The notes: generated by a model not told the origin, from the sequence alone. Numbered from the stretch's first letter, positions 1 to 7,898 are shown. The stretch: DNA of 8,052 nt from Scybalousia_A sp963588535 (GCA_963588535.1 CAVAII010000102.1:1-8052); one strand, 5' to 3'. Program-made: numbers and translations.

Positions 1-2083
1 CCTTTATGCTATCAATAGCCAATTGAGTGGAATTAATTGCCGAGAGGAACTCGTTATTAGCATAATAGTCGTATGCTTTCTTATACAATAGGTCTTGCTT
101 TTTGATAGACTCATCTTTATTATCCCAAAAAGAAGGGTTTTTAAGCATCATAGCAAACTCACTTTCAGGATATTCGTTAAGAATCTTATTTTTGTAATAA
201 TTAGATGAAGGATAGTCCCCTAGTTGTTCATATTCCTTATATAGATGATAAGACGATGGGAGAATATTTTTATGAGTTGGATAACGTTTATGCAAATCTA
301 AGAAGGTTTCTACTGATTTTGTCGTATTACCTACACCTTGCCATAGTATATAACCTGCCTCTAACAAAGCGTCTGCTATTTCTGCATTTGCAGTATCTTT
401 AGCACCTTGCGTATATGGTATATCCTTAGTATAATACTCTCTATCCTCAGGCGTAAAAGACGAACTTTTAGCAGTGTTTTCATTATCTGCTAAACTATCC
501 TCACTATTTTCTGCCAGTGAGTCGTCTGTTTCAAAACCTATCTCCTCTTTTTGTTCTAGTCGCCAATTATCTTCTAATGCACGTTTACCCCACTTACGTT
601 CAAATTCTATCTTACCTGCCTGAACAGTAGAAGGATTATTGAAATAGAATGCCGACTTATTATTAAGATTCGAGTTAGAAAAACTATTTATCTGTGCATT
701 ACGCTGAGCAATAGCCTTTTCTAATTCCTCTTGTGCTTTTTTCTTCTCTTGTTCATATTTATATTCGGCAATCCATTTATCTATTTTCGCATTTAGTTCT
801 GATTCAGGTAACTCACTTAAAGCCAACAGAGAATCCCAACGTTCAATAGTATTAAGATTCTTAACCAACGTAGTTAGCACTCTTTGTCTATCTGTAATAC
901 GTCTATAATCAGTGTGATATCTATCTATCAACGCCAAAGCAGTATCATAATACATAGCCGCTTTTTGATAATTCTCCACTTCATTATAATATACGTCTGC
1001 CACACGTATCGATGAGGCAACCTTTTGCGTTGTATTAGTCGTAGAGGAAGTAACACTCTGCTCCCATTTCTTACATGCTGTTTCTATGCTTTTATTTTTG
1101 TAATATATCTCTCCTATTGCGTAATAGATTTGATCATTATAGTCCTTGTTAATCTCTTTATCGAGCATTTTTTCCAAATCCTCTATAACCTTAATCGAAC
1201 GTTTATCGCCTGTCTCAAAACATAATGCTTGATTAAGTTTAGCAACAAACTGCATATTATAGTCTTTGGCTTTGTTGTATGCTTTTTGAAAACATTTGTA
1301 TGCTTGTTCGTACTCGCTATTGCGTAGATATATCTGACCCTTAATAAAATATATTCTAACATCTAATGCAGATTTGAATATTTTCTTTTTCCTTAGATCC
1401 AGTTTCTCAATAGATGCCATCTCTTTTCCTGATGCAATATCATTTTCAGCCCATACTGTGTATAAAAAATCTTTTAGTTTCTTAGGGGCTTTTTTATTAT
1501 CTATTGCCTTTTGTACCTCTTTCAAAACTATCTCACTTTCCGAGTATTTACCTTGTTTAGTATATGTTAAGGCTAACCATATCATAGGTTCATAGACTAC
1601 TTCTGTCTTTTTCCAATTAGTAATTATATGCTTAAATGTAGCCTCTGCACCCAAGAAATCCCTACTCAATAGACAAGATTTACCAATTAACAAATACGCA
1701 TCATCAATCTCAGGATTTTTCTCTCTACCACTAAAACGCATAGAATGTTTTTTGATAACCTTAGAAGCCTTTTCTATCGAACGATTAGTATTAGATTGAA
1801 TACTTTGAGCCGTCTTATCATCAGGAAATTTGTATATAGGAAGTATCTTAGTAAAATCGTCTTTATAAGATTTATCTATTGTGCTAATTGCTTGTTTGTA
1901 AGACTCTTTTCCATTCCATAAAGCATTATAATGAGCAACTACTTGATGATATTTTCTATTTACCCATTTGTCTTTTTTGGTCGAACACGCAACAATAGAA
2001 AACACCATAACCATTAGGCAAATAAATCCTATAAGATATTTGCTTGCTTTACTATATATTATATGTTGTTTATTAATTTTCAC
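1..2083 (-). CDS. porW: Type IX secretion system lipoprotein PorW/SprE (N-terminal 694 codons, 3' end outside window)
   Basis: This is the TPR-rich outer-membrane lipoprotein needed for T9SS secretion, and for gliding where present. In the known family it works with the PorK/L/M/N-Sov machinery. The minus frame is open from an in-frame TGA at 2101-2099 to base 1, so the gene is cut by the window edge. I place the start at GTG 2083. It gives a basic N-terminus, a hydrophobic stretch (about residues 16-31) and a lipobox S-I-V-A-C with Cys33 as the lipidation site. The next ATG (2014) would leave only nine residues before the Cys. The mature protein opens CSTKKDKWVNRKYH and continues HYNALWNGKESY, both typical of SprE/PorW. 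TPR-like helices fill about residues 127-450. The family signature AFYFNNPSTVQAGK lies at 478-491, followed by an acidic Ser/Asp/Glu-rich linker at about 508-540 and more TPR-like helices. It lies 33 bp downstream of queE. Characterised members range from about 600 to 870 residues, so much of the protein is visible. Confidence 0.92.
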   Translation of the reverse strand, partial: MKINKQHIIYSKASKYLIGFICLMVMVFSIVACSTKKDKWVNRKYHQVVAHYNALWNGKESYKQAISTIDKSYKDDFTKILPIYKFPDDKTAQSIQSNTNRSIEKASKVIKKHSMRFSGREKNPEIDDAYLLIGKSCLLSRDFLGAEATFKHIITNWKKTEVVYEPMIWLALTYTKQGKYSESEIVLKEVQKAIDNKKAPKKLKDFLYTVWAENDIASGKEMASIEKLDLRKKKIFKSALDVRIYFIKGQIYLRNSEYEQAYKCFQKAYNKAKDYNMQFVAKLNQALCFETGDKRSIKVIEDLEKMLDKEINKDYNDQIYYAIGEIYYKNKSIETACKKWEQSVTSSTTNTTQKVASSIRVADVYYNEVENYQKAAMYYDTALALIDRYHTDYRRITDRQRVLTTLVKNLNTIERWDSLLALSELPESELNAKIDKWIAEYKYEQEKKKAQEELEKAIAQRNAQINSFSNSNLNNKSAFYFNNPSTVQAGKIEFERKWGKRALEDNWRLEQKEEIGFETDDSLAENSEDSLADNENTAKSSSFTPEDREYYTKDIPYTQGAKDTANAEIADALLEAGYILWQGVGNTTKSVETFLDLHKRYPTHKNILPSSYHLYKEYEQLGDYPSSNYYKNKILNEYPESEFAMMLKNPSFWDNKDESIKKQDLLYKKAYDYYANNEFLSAINSTQLAIDSIK

Positions 2084-2116
2084 TTTCGCTATATAACGTC
2101 AATTGTTTATGATTTA

Positions 2117-2764
2117 TTATTTAATATTTATCATTTTATGCGTTTGCAAAGATAGTCTCCAAGTCGGATTTTGCTTTATATATTCTATTATTAATGGCAA
2201 TATATTCTCTTTTTCTGAGTATTCGGGTTGTAAATAGTTTATTGTCTTTGGTTTATGTCTAAGTGTAGGGTCGTTTGCTTTTTGTAGCATCTGTTCTGCA
2301 AACAAGAAGTCTTCTGCTTTTTGTATTACTACTTTTATTTCATCGGCTATAAGTAACGAACTCTCTAAGGGTAGCAAACTTTGTTTGGGAGATAATGTTA
2401 TCCAATCCCAATAACCACTGATTTTATTTACACCACTACTTTCCAAAAAAGTTTTTTTACTGATTTTATGCAATTCTTTTGTGAGATTATTTAGATCGTA
2501 TAAGGTAGGTTCTCCACCTGTAATAATAACATTCTGAGCATTTTCCTTCTTAATCTTTTCTACAATAGTATCAACATCTTGTAATAATGTGTCGTCTGTT
2601 TTCCAAGCCATTTTCTCATCGCAAAACTTACAACCCACATTACAACCTGCTAACCTAATAAAATAACCTGCCATTCCTGTGTTATATCCTTCGCCCTGAA
2701 TAGAATAGAACATATCAAAAACAGGTAATTGATTAGTAGTATTTGTTTTTTCTCTGTTTATCAT
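2117..2764 (-). CDS. queE: 7-carboxy-7-deazaguanine synthase (radical SAM)
   Basis: QueE converts 6-carboxy-5,6,7,8-tetrahydropterin to 7-carboxy-7-deazaguanine using SAM, a [4Fe-4S] cluster and Mg2+. This is a committed step toward queuosine in tRNA, or toward 7-deazaguanine DNA modification. The 215-residue product has the usual length of the short Bacteroidota form. It shows the substrate-loop motif FYSIQGEGYNTG (19-30), the cluster motif C41-x3-C45-x2-C48 followed by D49 and W54, the SAM-contacting TGGEP (82-86), WDWITLSPK in the middle and the conserved ending WRLSLQTHKMINIK. All key residues are present. The start ATG at 2764 sits 26 bp from a possible -7 element. The gene is first in a likely unit with porW and is divergent from the large surface-protein gene. 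No queC, queD or queF lies in the window, so the cytoplasmic pathway must be completed elsewhere. Confidence 0.96.
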   Translation of the reverse strand: MINREKTNTTNQLPVFDMFYSIQGEGYNTGMAGYFIRLAGCNVGCKFCDEKMAWKTDDTLLQDVDTIVEKIKKENAQNVIITGGEPTLYDLNNLTKELHKISKKTFLESSGVNKISGYWDWITLSPKQSLLPLESSLLIADEIKVVIQKAEDFLFAEQMLQKANDPTLRHKPKTINYLQPEYSEKENILPLIIEYIKQNPTWRLSLQTHKMINIK

Positions 2765-2789
2765 AGTTTGTATATAGTCTTAAAAAGAG

Positions 2790-2797
2790 CAAATTTA
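2790..2797 (-). promoter_or_regulatory. Possible -7 element for queE-porW
   Basis: On the minus strand the octamer TAAATTTG fits the Bacteroidota -7 consensus TAnnTTTG and lies 26 bp upstream of the queE ATG. I see no TTG at the expected 19-21 bp further upstream, so the -33 element is missing or weak. In DNA this AT-rich an octamer match alone is modest evidence. Confidence 0.4.
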
Positions 2798-2805
2798 CAT
2801 CTTTT

Positions 2806-2833
2806 TTTCGAATATCTACTTGTCTTTCGAATA
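2806..2833. repeat. Two TTTCGAATA direct repeats in the divergent promoter region
   Basis: The 9-mer TTTCGAATA occurs at 2806-2814 and 2825-2833, start to start 19 bp. Each contains the palindrome TTCGAA. They lie between the two opposed -7 elements: the second copy falls inside the spacer of the rightward promoter and the first just upstream of it. This is where an operator for both directions would be expected, but binding is inference only. Confidence 0.4.
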
Positions 2834-2849
2834 AAATTTCATAACTTTG
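2820..2849 (+). promoter_or_regulatory. Bacteroidota-type promoter for the 1409-residue surface protein
   Basis: TTG at 2820-2822, a 19-base spacer and TAACTTTG at 2842-2849 match the primary sigma factor consensus of Bacteroidota (TTTG near -33, TAnnTTTG near -7). The second TTTCGAATA repeat lies in the spacer. Transcription would begin near 2855, giving a leader of only about 20 nucleotides before the ATG at 2877. The leader has no recognisable Shine-Dalgarno sequence, which is normal for the phylum. Confidence 0.7.
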
Positions 2850-2876
2850 CACCAATAATTCATATAATAGACTGTT

Positions 2877-5800
2877 ATGTTAAGGAAATTCGTCTCTATA
2901 TTTATACTATTATTGAGTATTCTAAGTCTTGTGGCTCAGAACACTAACCTACGTTATGAACAGAACAAAGGACAGTGGAATAAACTAATAAACTACAAAG
3001 CAGATTTCAAACAAGGCAAGATTTATATATTAGATGATAAAATAAATATTCTTATTCTCGACTCAACTAATACATATTATCACCCACATCAATTAGATAC
3101 CTTAACTAACAGAACAGAAAAATACACTATCTTTTCTATTAAACCCCTAAATACTAAGTCTCTACAAATAGAATCAAAAGACCAACTTAGTTATTATACT
3201 AATTATTTCTTATCTAACGAACCTACTAACTGGACAAGTAAAGTAGCATCTTTTCAAACTATTGTCTATAAGGATATTTATGAGAATATTGATTGGGAAA
3301 TAGCCTCTGATAACAATAGACCAAAACATAGTTTTATAGTGCATAAAGGTGGAAAAGTAGAAAACATAAAAACTTTGTATAAAGGTTTGGATAACATAAT
3401 AATACGAGATAATAAACTAATATTACAAACCAAACAAGGAACAATTGACGAAGATGAGTTATTAGTATATCAATATAATGATAACAAATTAATTAAAATA
3501 GACGCTAACTATATATTAAACAAAACAATAGACGGCTTTGAGATAAGTTATTCTATTAAAAACTATGACAATGAAAAAGATCTAATAATAGACCCTTCAT
3601 TAGTTTTCTCTACTTATTCTGGTTCGCATTCAGATAATTGGGGTATGACTTCTTGTTATGATAAACGTGGATATATGATTAGCGGTGGTATAGTAGAAGG
3701 TTCGGAATACCCAACAACAGAAGGTGCTTACGACACTACTTACGCTAATAATTGGGATTGTGTAATTACCAAATACGATTCCTTAGGCGAGAATATGCTG
3801 TTTTCTACTTATATTGGTGGTAATATGTGCGAAATGCCACATTCTATGATAGTTAATAATAGCAATGAAATACTTGTTTTTGGTACTACTGGTAGTGCTG
3901 ATTTTCCTACTACTGAGAATGCTTTTCAAACTGAGTTTAAGGGTGGTGGTAAAATAGCCTATCAGCAAAGTCTTGTATTTAATAATGGTATTGATATATT
4001 TGTATCTGCGTTTTCATTCGATGGTACTTCGCTTAACGCATCTACCCTTGTAGGTGGTTCAAGTAATGATGGATTTAATTATAAAAGTTATTATGGTTCT
4101 AATGCGAAAACATTATACGATGGTAATGATTCATTATATGCTAACTTTGGAGACTGTGCAAGAGGAGAGATTGTAATAGATAAAGATAATAATGTTTATG
4201 TTGCTTCATGTACTTTTTCTACTGATTTTCCTACCACACAGAATGCTTATTCTACTGTTTCTAATGGCAAACAAGAAGCCGTAGTTTTTAAGTTAGATCA
4301 TTTGCTTACTACCCTTCTGTATTCTACTTATTTAGGTGGAACGAGCGATGATGCGGCTTATTCATTAGATATAGACAACAGCGGTAGAGCGTTTGTATGT
4401 GGAGGTACTACTTCTAGTAATTTTCCAACTACCCCTAATGCTTATTCTACTACTTATAATGGTGGTTCAACAGATGCTTTCCTGTGCGTCTTAGATCCTA
4501 TTGGTGAGAGTTTGGAATATGCTACTTTGTTTGGTTCTGATTCGTATGATCAAGCCTTTTTTGTTCGTCTTGATAAACAATCTAACCCTTATATATTTGG
4601 ACAAACCAAAGCCTCAGGCTCTACACTTATTCATAATGCAAGTTACGCAATCCCTAATAGCGGACAATTTGTTGCTAAATTCACTCCTACACTCGATTCT
4701 CTGTTTTTTTCTACCGTCTTTGGTTCTGGCGATGGTATGCTGAATATCTCTCCTTCTGGTTTGGCGATTGATAATTGCAATAGAATTTATCTTGCAGGTT
4801 GGGGTAGAGTGTTTAAGTATAGAAAAACATCTTTTGGTTATACTTCATTGGGTACTACTAATTTAGAAACTACCTCGGATGCTTATTTAAGCAAGACTGA
4901 TGGTATGGATTTCTATATCTTATCTCTTAGCAAAGATGCTGAAAGTCTTGACTATGCTACTTTTTTTGGCGAAGTTGATAGCAATGTTTATATCGGCAAT
5001 GACCATGTAGATGGTGGTACTTCTCGTTTTGATAAATACGGCAATCTATATCTCTCTATATGTGCTTCTTGCGGTGGTTCACAAAAGATGCCAACTACTT
5101 CTACTGCTTATTCTACTACTAATAATGCTGATAATTGCAATCTCGGTAGTGTTAAATTCTCTATTCATGATGATTTTGCAGTAGCCGATTTCGATTGTAA
5201 AACAGTGGAATGCAACAATAAAACTATTAAATTTAATAATTATTCTCGTGGCACTACTTATCAATGGAATTTTGGAGACGGTTCGCCTACTTCCTCGCTA
5301 AAAGAACCTACTCATATATATACTAATGGAGGTACATACATAGTAGAATTGATTGTTAATCAAAACGATGGTTGCAAAACAAGCGATACTCTTACCAAAC
5401 AAATACTTATCTTGGATAATGAAAGTTCTTATCTTGATACTCTCTCTACTTGTATGGGTAAGAAAATAAGTATTGGTATAGAAGACTTGATAACCACTTA
5501 TTTAGATACTGTTACTTTTACTTGGTCTCCTACTGAACTATTATCTGATCCTCATTCACCTTCCCCTTACGCCACTCTTTCCTCGCCTACTCTCTTTACC
5601 TTAATAGTAGAAAAAGAAGGTTGCAAAGACACTCTATATAGATACGTTGATATAGACACTATGCAAAGCGAATTACCCGATACCATTAGTTTCTGTTCTA
5701 TCCCTTTTACTTACTTGATACCAAACACATTAAATAGAAAATTAATGACTGCATGGGATAGAGATTTCAAAGATACAATACCATTAAATAATAATTCAAT

Positions 5801-7106
5801 CATAATTAACACCAAAGACAAACCTTATATCTATGTACGTTACTCACTTAATGGTTGTTATGGAGTGGATAGTGTGTATTTGGATTTCTCAGGAATTAAA
5901 GCAACAGTAAAAACCACTGACGCAGGTTGTAAAGGTGAGAAAACAGGTAAAGCACAAGTGGAAATAAACAACAATTATGACAACAATAATTTGCATTATC
6001 AATGGTCTTGCAGCGAAAAAGATACTTCATTTATAGATAGTCTTGAATCAGGTACTTATTCGGTTAGAATATACACCCTTACAGATACTTGTTCTACTAC
6101 CATAACTTTTACAATATCTGCCGTTACTACCTTAGATGTACAAGCAGATATTACTGACGCTCTGTGTGTTGGAGTAGATAATGGCAAAATAAAAATTACT
6201 GTACTTGGTGGTGATACCCCTACAACTTATCTATGGTCTAATAATGCAACAACTGATTCTATTACTAACCTCAGCGTTGGTACTTACTCGGTTACGATTA
6301 CCGATAGTAAAGGTTGTAAAGATACCAAAACTTACACTATATCTGCTTCTTACGATATAAATTTGGATCTAACTGCTACCCAAAACAATTGTCCTGATGG
6401 TTGTTCTGCCGTTATTACCTCATCTGTTTCTAATGCTACCCTACCTCTTACATATCTATGGAGTAACTCTCAGACTACAAAAGATTTATATGATGTTTGC
6501 AATGGTGATTATACTTTAACCGTAACGGATAGTATTGGTTGCAAACAAAGTGCTAATATAACGGTTAGTAATAATAATGTTATGACTGATTTCGTTGCTT
6601 GGACTGATAAATATCTTGTCTATGACGGTGCTACTATTAACCTGTATTCTACTCTTATTGAGGGATTTGATTATTACTGGACACCTTCTGCAAACGTTTC
6701 TAATCCAAATCTTAATAATACCACTGCAACTGTCTTTGAAACTACCGTTTTTAATGTTCTTGCTACTGATAACAAAGGTTGTAAAGTATCTGATACTGTT
6801 AAAGTTGATGTTGATTATATTGCTTGTAATAAAGAAGGTATTTTTGTCCCAAACATATTCTCACCAAATAATGATAACAAAAACGATATCCTCTATGTTA
6901 CAAGTGATTATATAGAGACAATGGACTTTATTATCTACAATCGTTGGGGAGAGAAAGTTTTTCATTCTACTAATCAAAAAGACGGTTGGGACGGTAAATA
7001 CAATAACAGCGATTGTAGTGCAGGTGTTTATTATTACAAATTAGAAGTGAAATGCATTGGTGGTAAGACTTTTATTACCAAAGGTGATATAACACTTGTT
7101 AGATAA
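2877..7106 (+). CDS. Large modular T9SS substrate: DUF7948, SBBP propeller, PKD, SprB repeats, type B sorting domain
   Basis: This is a 1409-residue secreted, probably cell-surface protein. Residues 1-20 form a Sec signal peptide (MLRKF, a Leu/Ile-rich core, then LVA before Q21). Residues 21-240 resemble the DUF7948 domain, with NKGQW at 30-34 and IVYKDIYENIDWE further on. Seven SBBP-type repeats start near residues 244, 309, 388, 482, 548, 611 and 693. They have the pattern [FY]-[SA]-T-x-x-G, a central [DN]-x-x-[GN] turn and often FPTT-x-x-A[YF], suggesting a seven-bladed beta-propeller. A PKD domain spans about 770-852, with YQWNFGDG at 795-802. An Ig-like region follows, then three SprB-like repeats starting near 1009, 1086 and 1163 (x-C-x-G, Y-x-W-S, GTYSV or GDYTL, DSxGCK). 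Another Ig-like region leads to the type B CHU_C sorting domain at 1324-1409 (PNIFSPNNDNKND, YNRWGEKVF, GWDGKYNN, AGVYYYKL, KGDITLVR). The ligand is unknown; adhesion is the usual guess for this architecture. It has its own promoter. No PorP/SprF-family partner is adjacent. Confidence 0.93.
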   Translation: MLRKFVSIFILLLSILSLVAQNTNLRYEQNKGQWNKLINYKADFKQGKIYILDDKINILILDSTNTYYHPHQLDTLTNRTEKYTIFSIKPLNTKSLQIESKDQLSYYTNYFLSNEPTNWTSKVASFQTIVYKDIYENIDWEIASDNNRPKHSFIVHKGGKVENIKTLYKGLDNIIIRDNKLILQTKQGTIDEDELLVYQYNDNKLIKIDANYILNKTIDGFEISYSIKNYDNEKDLIIDPSLVFSTYSGSHSDNWGMTSCYDKRGYMISGGIVEGSEYPTTEGAYDTTYANNWDCVITKYDSLGENMLFSTYIGGNMCEMPHSMIVNNSNEILVFGTTGSADFPTTENAFQTEFKGGGKIAYQQSLVFNNGIDIFVSAFSFDGTSLNASTLVGGSSNDGFNYKSYYGSNAKTLYDGNDSLYANFGDCARGEIVIDKDNNVYVASCTFSTDFPTTQNAYSTVSNGKQEAVVFKLDHLLTTLLYSTYLGGTSDDAAYSLDIDNSGRAFVCGGTTSSNFPTTPNAYSTTYNGGSTDAFLCVLDPIGESLEYATLFGSDSYDQAFFVRLDKQSNPYIFGQTKASGSTLIHNASYAIPNSGQFVAKFTPTLDSLFFSTVFGSGDGMLNISPSGLAIDNCNRIYLAGWGRVFKYRKTSFGYTSLGTTNLETTSDAYLSKTDGMDFYILSLSKDAESLDYATFFGEVDSNVYIGNDHVDGGTSRFDKYGNLYLSICASCGGSQKMPTTSTAYSTTNNADNCNLGSVKFSIHDDFAVADFDCKTVECNNKTIKFNNYSRGTTYQWNFGDGSPTSSLKEPTHIYTNGGTYIVELIVNQNDGCKTSDTLTKQILILDNESSYLDTLSTCMGKKISIGIEDLITTYLDTVTFTWSPTELLSDPHSPSPYATLSSPTLFTLIVEKEGCKDTLYRYVDIDTMQSELPDTISFCSIPFTYLIPNTLNRKLMTAWDRDFKDTIPLNNNSIIINTKDKPYIYVRYSLNGCYGVDSVYLDFSGIKATVKTTDAGCKGEKTGKAQVEINNNYDNNNLHYQWSCSEKDTSFIDSLESGTYSVRIYTLTDTCSTTITFTISAVTTLDVQADITDALCVGVDNGKIKITVLGGDTPTTYLWSNNATTDSITNLSVGTYSVTITDSKGCKDTKTYTISASYDINLDLTATQNNCPDGCSAVITSSVSNATLPLTYLWSNSQTTKDLYDVCNGDYTLTVTDSIGCKQSANITVSNNNVMTDFVAWTDKYLVYDGATINLYSTLIEGFDYYWTPSANVSNPNLNNTTATVFETTVFNVLATDNKGCKVSDTVKVDVDYIACNKEGIFVPNIFSPNNDNKNDILYVTSDYIETMDFIIYNRWGEKVFHSTNQKDGWDGKYNNSDCSAGVYYYKLEVKCIGGKTFITKGDITLVR

Positions 7107-7160
7107 TAATACTTGTAAGATGATATAACACTTGTAAAGTAAATAACACTTATTAGATAA
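7089..7160 (+). repeat. 18-bp degenerate tandem repeat (four units) straddling the stop codon of the large gene
   Basis: Four consecutive 18-bp units occupy 7089-7106, 7107-7124, 7125-7142 and 7143-7160: ATAACACTTGTTAGATAA, TAATACTTGTAAGATGAT, ATAACACTTGTAAAGTAA and ATAACACTTATTAGATAA. Unit 1 is the last six codons of the surface-protein gene (Ile-Thr-Leu-Val-Arg-stop). Units 3 and 4 repeat that end in the same frame, as Ile-Thr-Leu-Val-Lys-stop and Ile-Thr-Leu-Ile-Arg-stop. The array fills most of the 82-bp gap before rnhA. The gap holds no TAnnTTTG promoter element and no clear terminator, so rnhA may be read from the upstream gene. Confidence 0.8.
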
Positions 7161-7188
7161 TAATTGATAACTATTAAATTTATTCTTA

Positions 7189-7833
7189 ATGGCAAATAAA
7201 CCAAAATATTACGTTGTGTGGAAAGGTAGAAAAACTGGTATTTTTACTTCTTGGCAAGAATGCAAAGCAAGTGTCGAAGGTTTTGCAGATGCTAAATACA
7301 AATCTTTTGACACTCTTGCTGAGGCTGAATACGCTTTTTCTATAGATTATTCCAAGTTTATTTGGCGAAAACCTACTCAACCTAAACCTACTTCTACACA
7401 ATCCCCCAACCTACTTCTACACAATCAACTACCTATCCATGATGCTCTTTGCGTAGATGCAGCGTGTAGTGGTAAGACTGGTGTAATGGAATACAGAGGT
7501 GTGTATATCCTAACAGGTAAGCAACTTTTTCATTATCAGCACCCTCACGGCACTAACAACATTGGAGAGTTTTTGGCTATTGTTCATGGTTTATCATACC
7601 TCAAACGACATAATTACTCCCAACCTCTATATAGCGATTCTGTCAATGCTATTAAGTGGGTAAGAGATAAACATTGCAAAACCCTACTCCCATTAACCCC
7701 TGAGACACAAGACCTTTTTGATTATATTCACCGAGCAGAGAACTGGTTACGCACCAACACCTACTCTACTCAAATCCTAAAATGGCAAACCGATATTTGG
7801 GGAGAAATCCCTGCTGACTTTGGTAGGAAATAG
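7189..7833 (+). CDS. rnhA: Ribonuclease H with N-terminal viroplasmin/hybrid-binding domain
   Basis: This enzyme cleaves the RNA strand of RNA-DNA hybrids, removing R-loops and Okazaki primers in the cytoplasm. The 214-residue product has two domains. Residues 5-51 are the RNase H1 N-terminal (caulimovirus viroplasmin-like) hybrid-binding domain, with KYYVVWKGRKTGIFTSW and the later GFADAKYKSF. After a Pro/Thr/Gln-rich linker (about 61-82) comes the catalytic domain. Its acidic residues are D90 (CVDAACSG), E127 (NNIGEFLA), D150 (YSDS) and D210 in the C-terminal GEIPADFGRK. E206 and D210 correspond to the E/D pair at the end of the Bacillus halodurans enzyme. Every catalytic residue is present, so it should be active. 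ATG 7189 places the conserved domain immediately at the N-terminus. There is no Shine-Dalgarno. It follows the surface-protein gene by 82 bp on the same strand. The linker DNA contains an out-of-phase 19-bp duplication (listed separately). Confidence 0.96.
   Translation: MANKPKYYVVWKGRKTGIFTSWQECKASVEGFADAKYKSFDTLAEAEYAFSIDYSKFIWRKPTQPKPTSTQSPNLLLHNQLPIHDALCVDAACSGKTGVMEYRGVYILTGKQLFHYQHPHGTNNIGEFLAIVHGLSYLKRHNYSQPLYSDSVNAIKWVRDKHCKTLLPLTPETQDLFDYIHRAENWLRTNTYSTQILKWQTDIWGEIPADFGRK
7385..7426 (+). repeat. 19-bp direct repeat in the rnhA linker, read in two frames
   Basis: AACCTACTTCTACACAATC occurs exactly at 7385-7403 and again at 7408-7426, separated by CCCC. The start-to-start distance is 23 bp, which is not a multiple of three, so the first copy is translated around P-T-S-T-Q-S and the second as N-L-L-L-H-N-Q. 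A shorter AACCTACT occurs just before, at 7370-7377. The repeat lies wholly in the inter-domain linker. Confidence 0.9.
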
Positions 7834-7898
7834 GGAAATAAAAATATTCCTCATGAAAGTTTTTTGCTATTAATAAGAAGGGGTGAAAGTATAGAAAA

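Noticed and set aside
205..1595. Several 65-73 codon plus-strand open frames within the first 2 kb
   Set aside because: They are antisense to porW, whose frame is continuous and clearly conserved. Their products are low-complexity Leu/Ile/Phe-rich strings.
2729..2947. 72-codon plus-strand open frame across the divergent promoter region
   Set aside because: It overlaps the 5' ends of both queE (antisense) and the large gene in another frame, its product resembles nothing known, and it contains the promoter elements. It is a chance frame in AT-rich DNA.
6595..6915. 106-codon plus-strand frame inside the large gene
   Set aside because: It is a shifted reading of the Ig-like and sorting-domain region. 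The product is a Leu/Ile-rich shadow, while the main frame matches known domains.
2877..7106. Frameshift or gene fusion in the 4.2-kb gene
   Set aside because: The frame is continuous, the domain order is typical of Bacteroidota secreted proteins, and the signal peptide and sorting domain are at the expected ends.
7186..7401. 71-codon minus-strand open frame covering the start of rnhA
   Set aside because: It is antisense to the conserved hybrid-binding domain of RNase H, with no recognisable product or promoter.
7834..7855. Short inverted repeat GGAAATA/TATTCC just after the rnhA stop as a terminator
   Set aside because: The pairing is only about six AT-rich base pairs with a bulge and has no T-tract. 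The longer hairpin at 7899-7947 is a better candidate.
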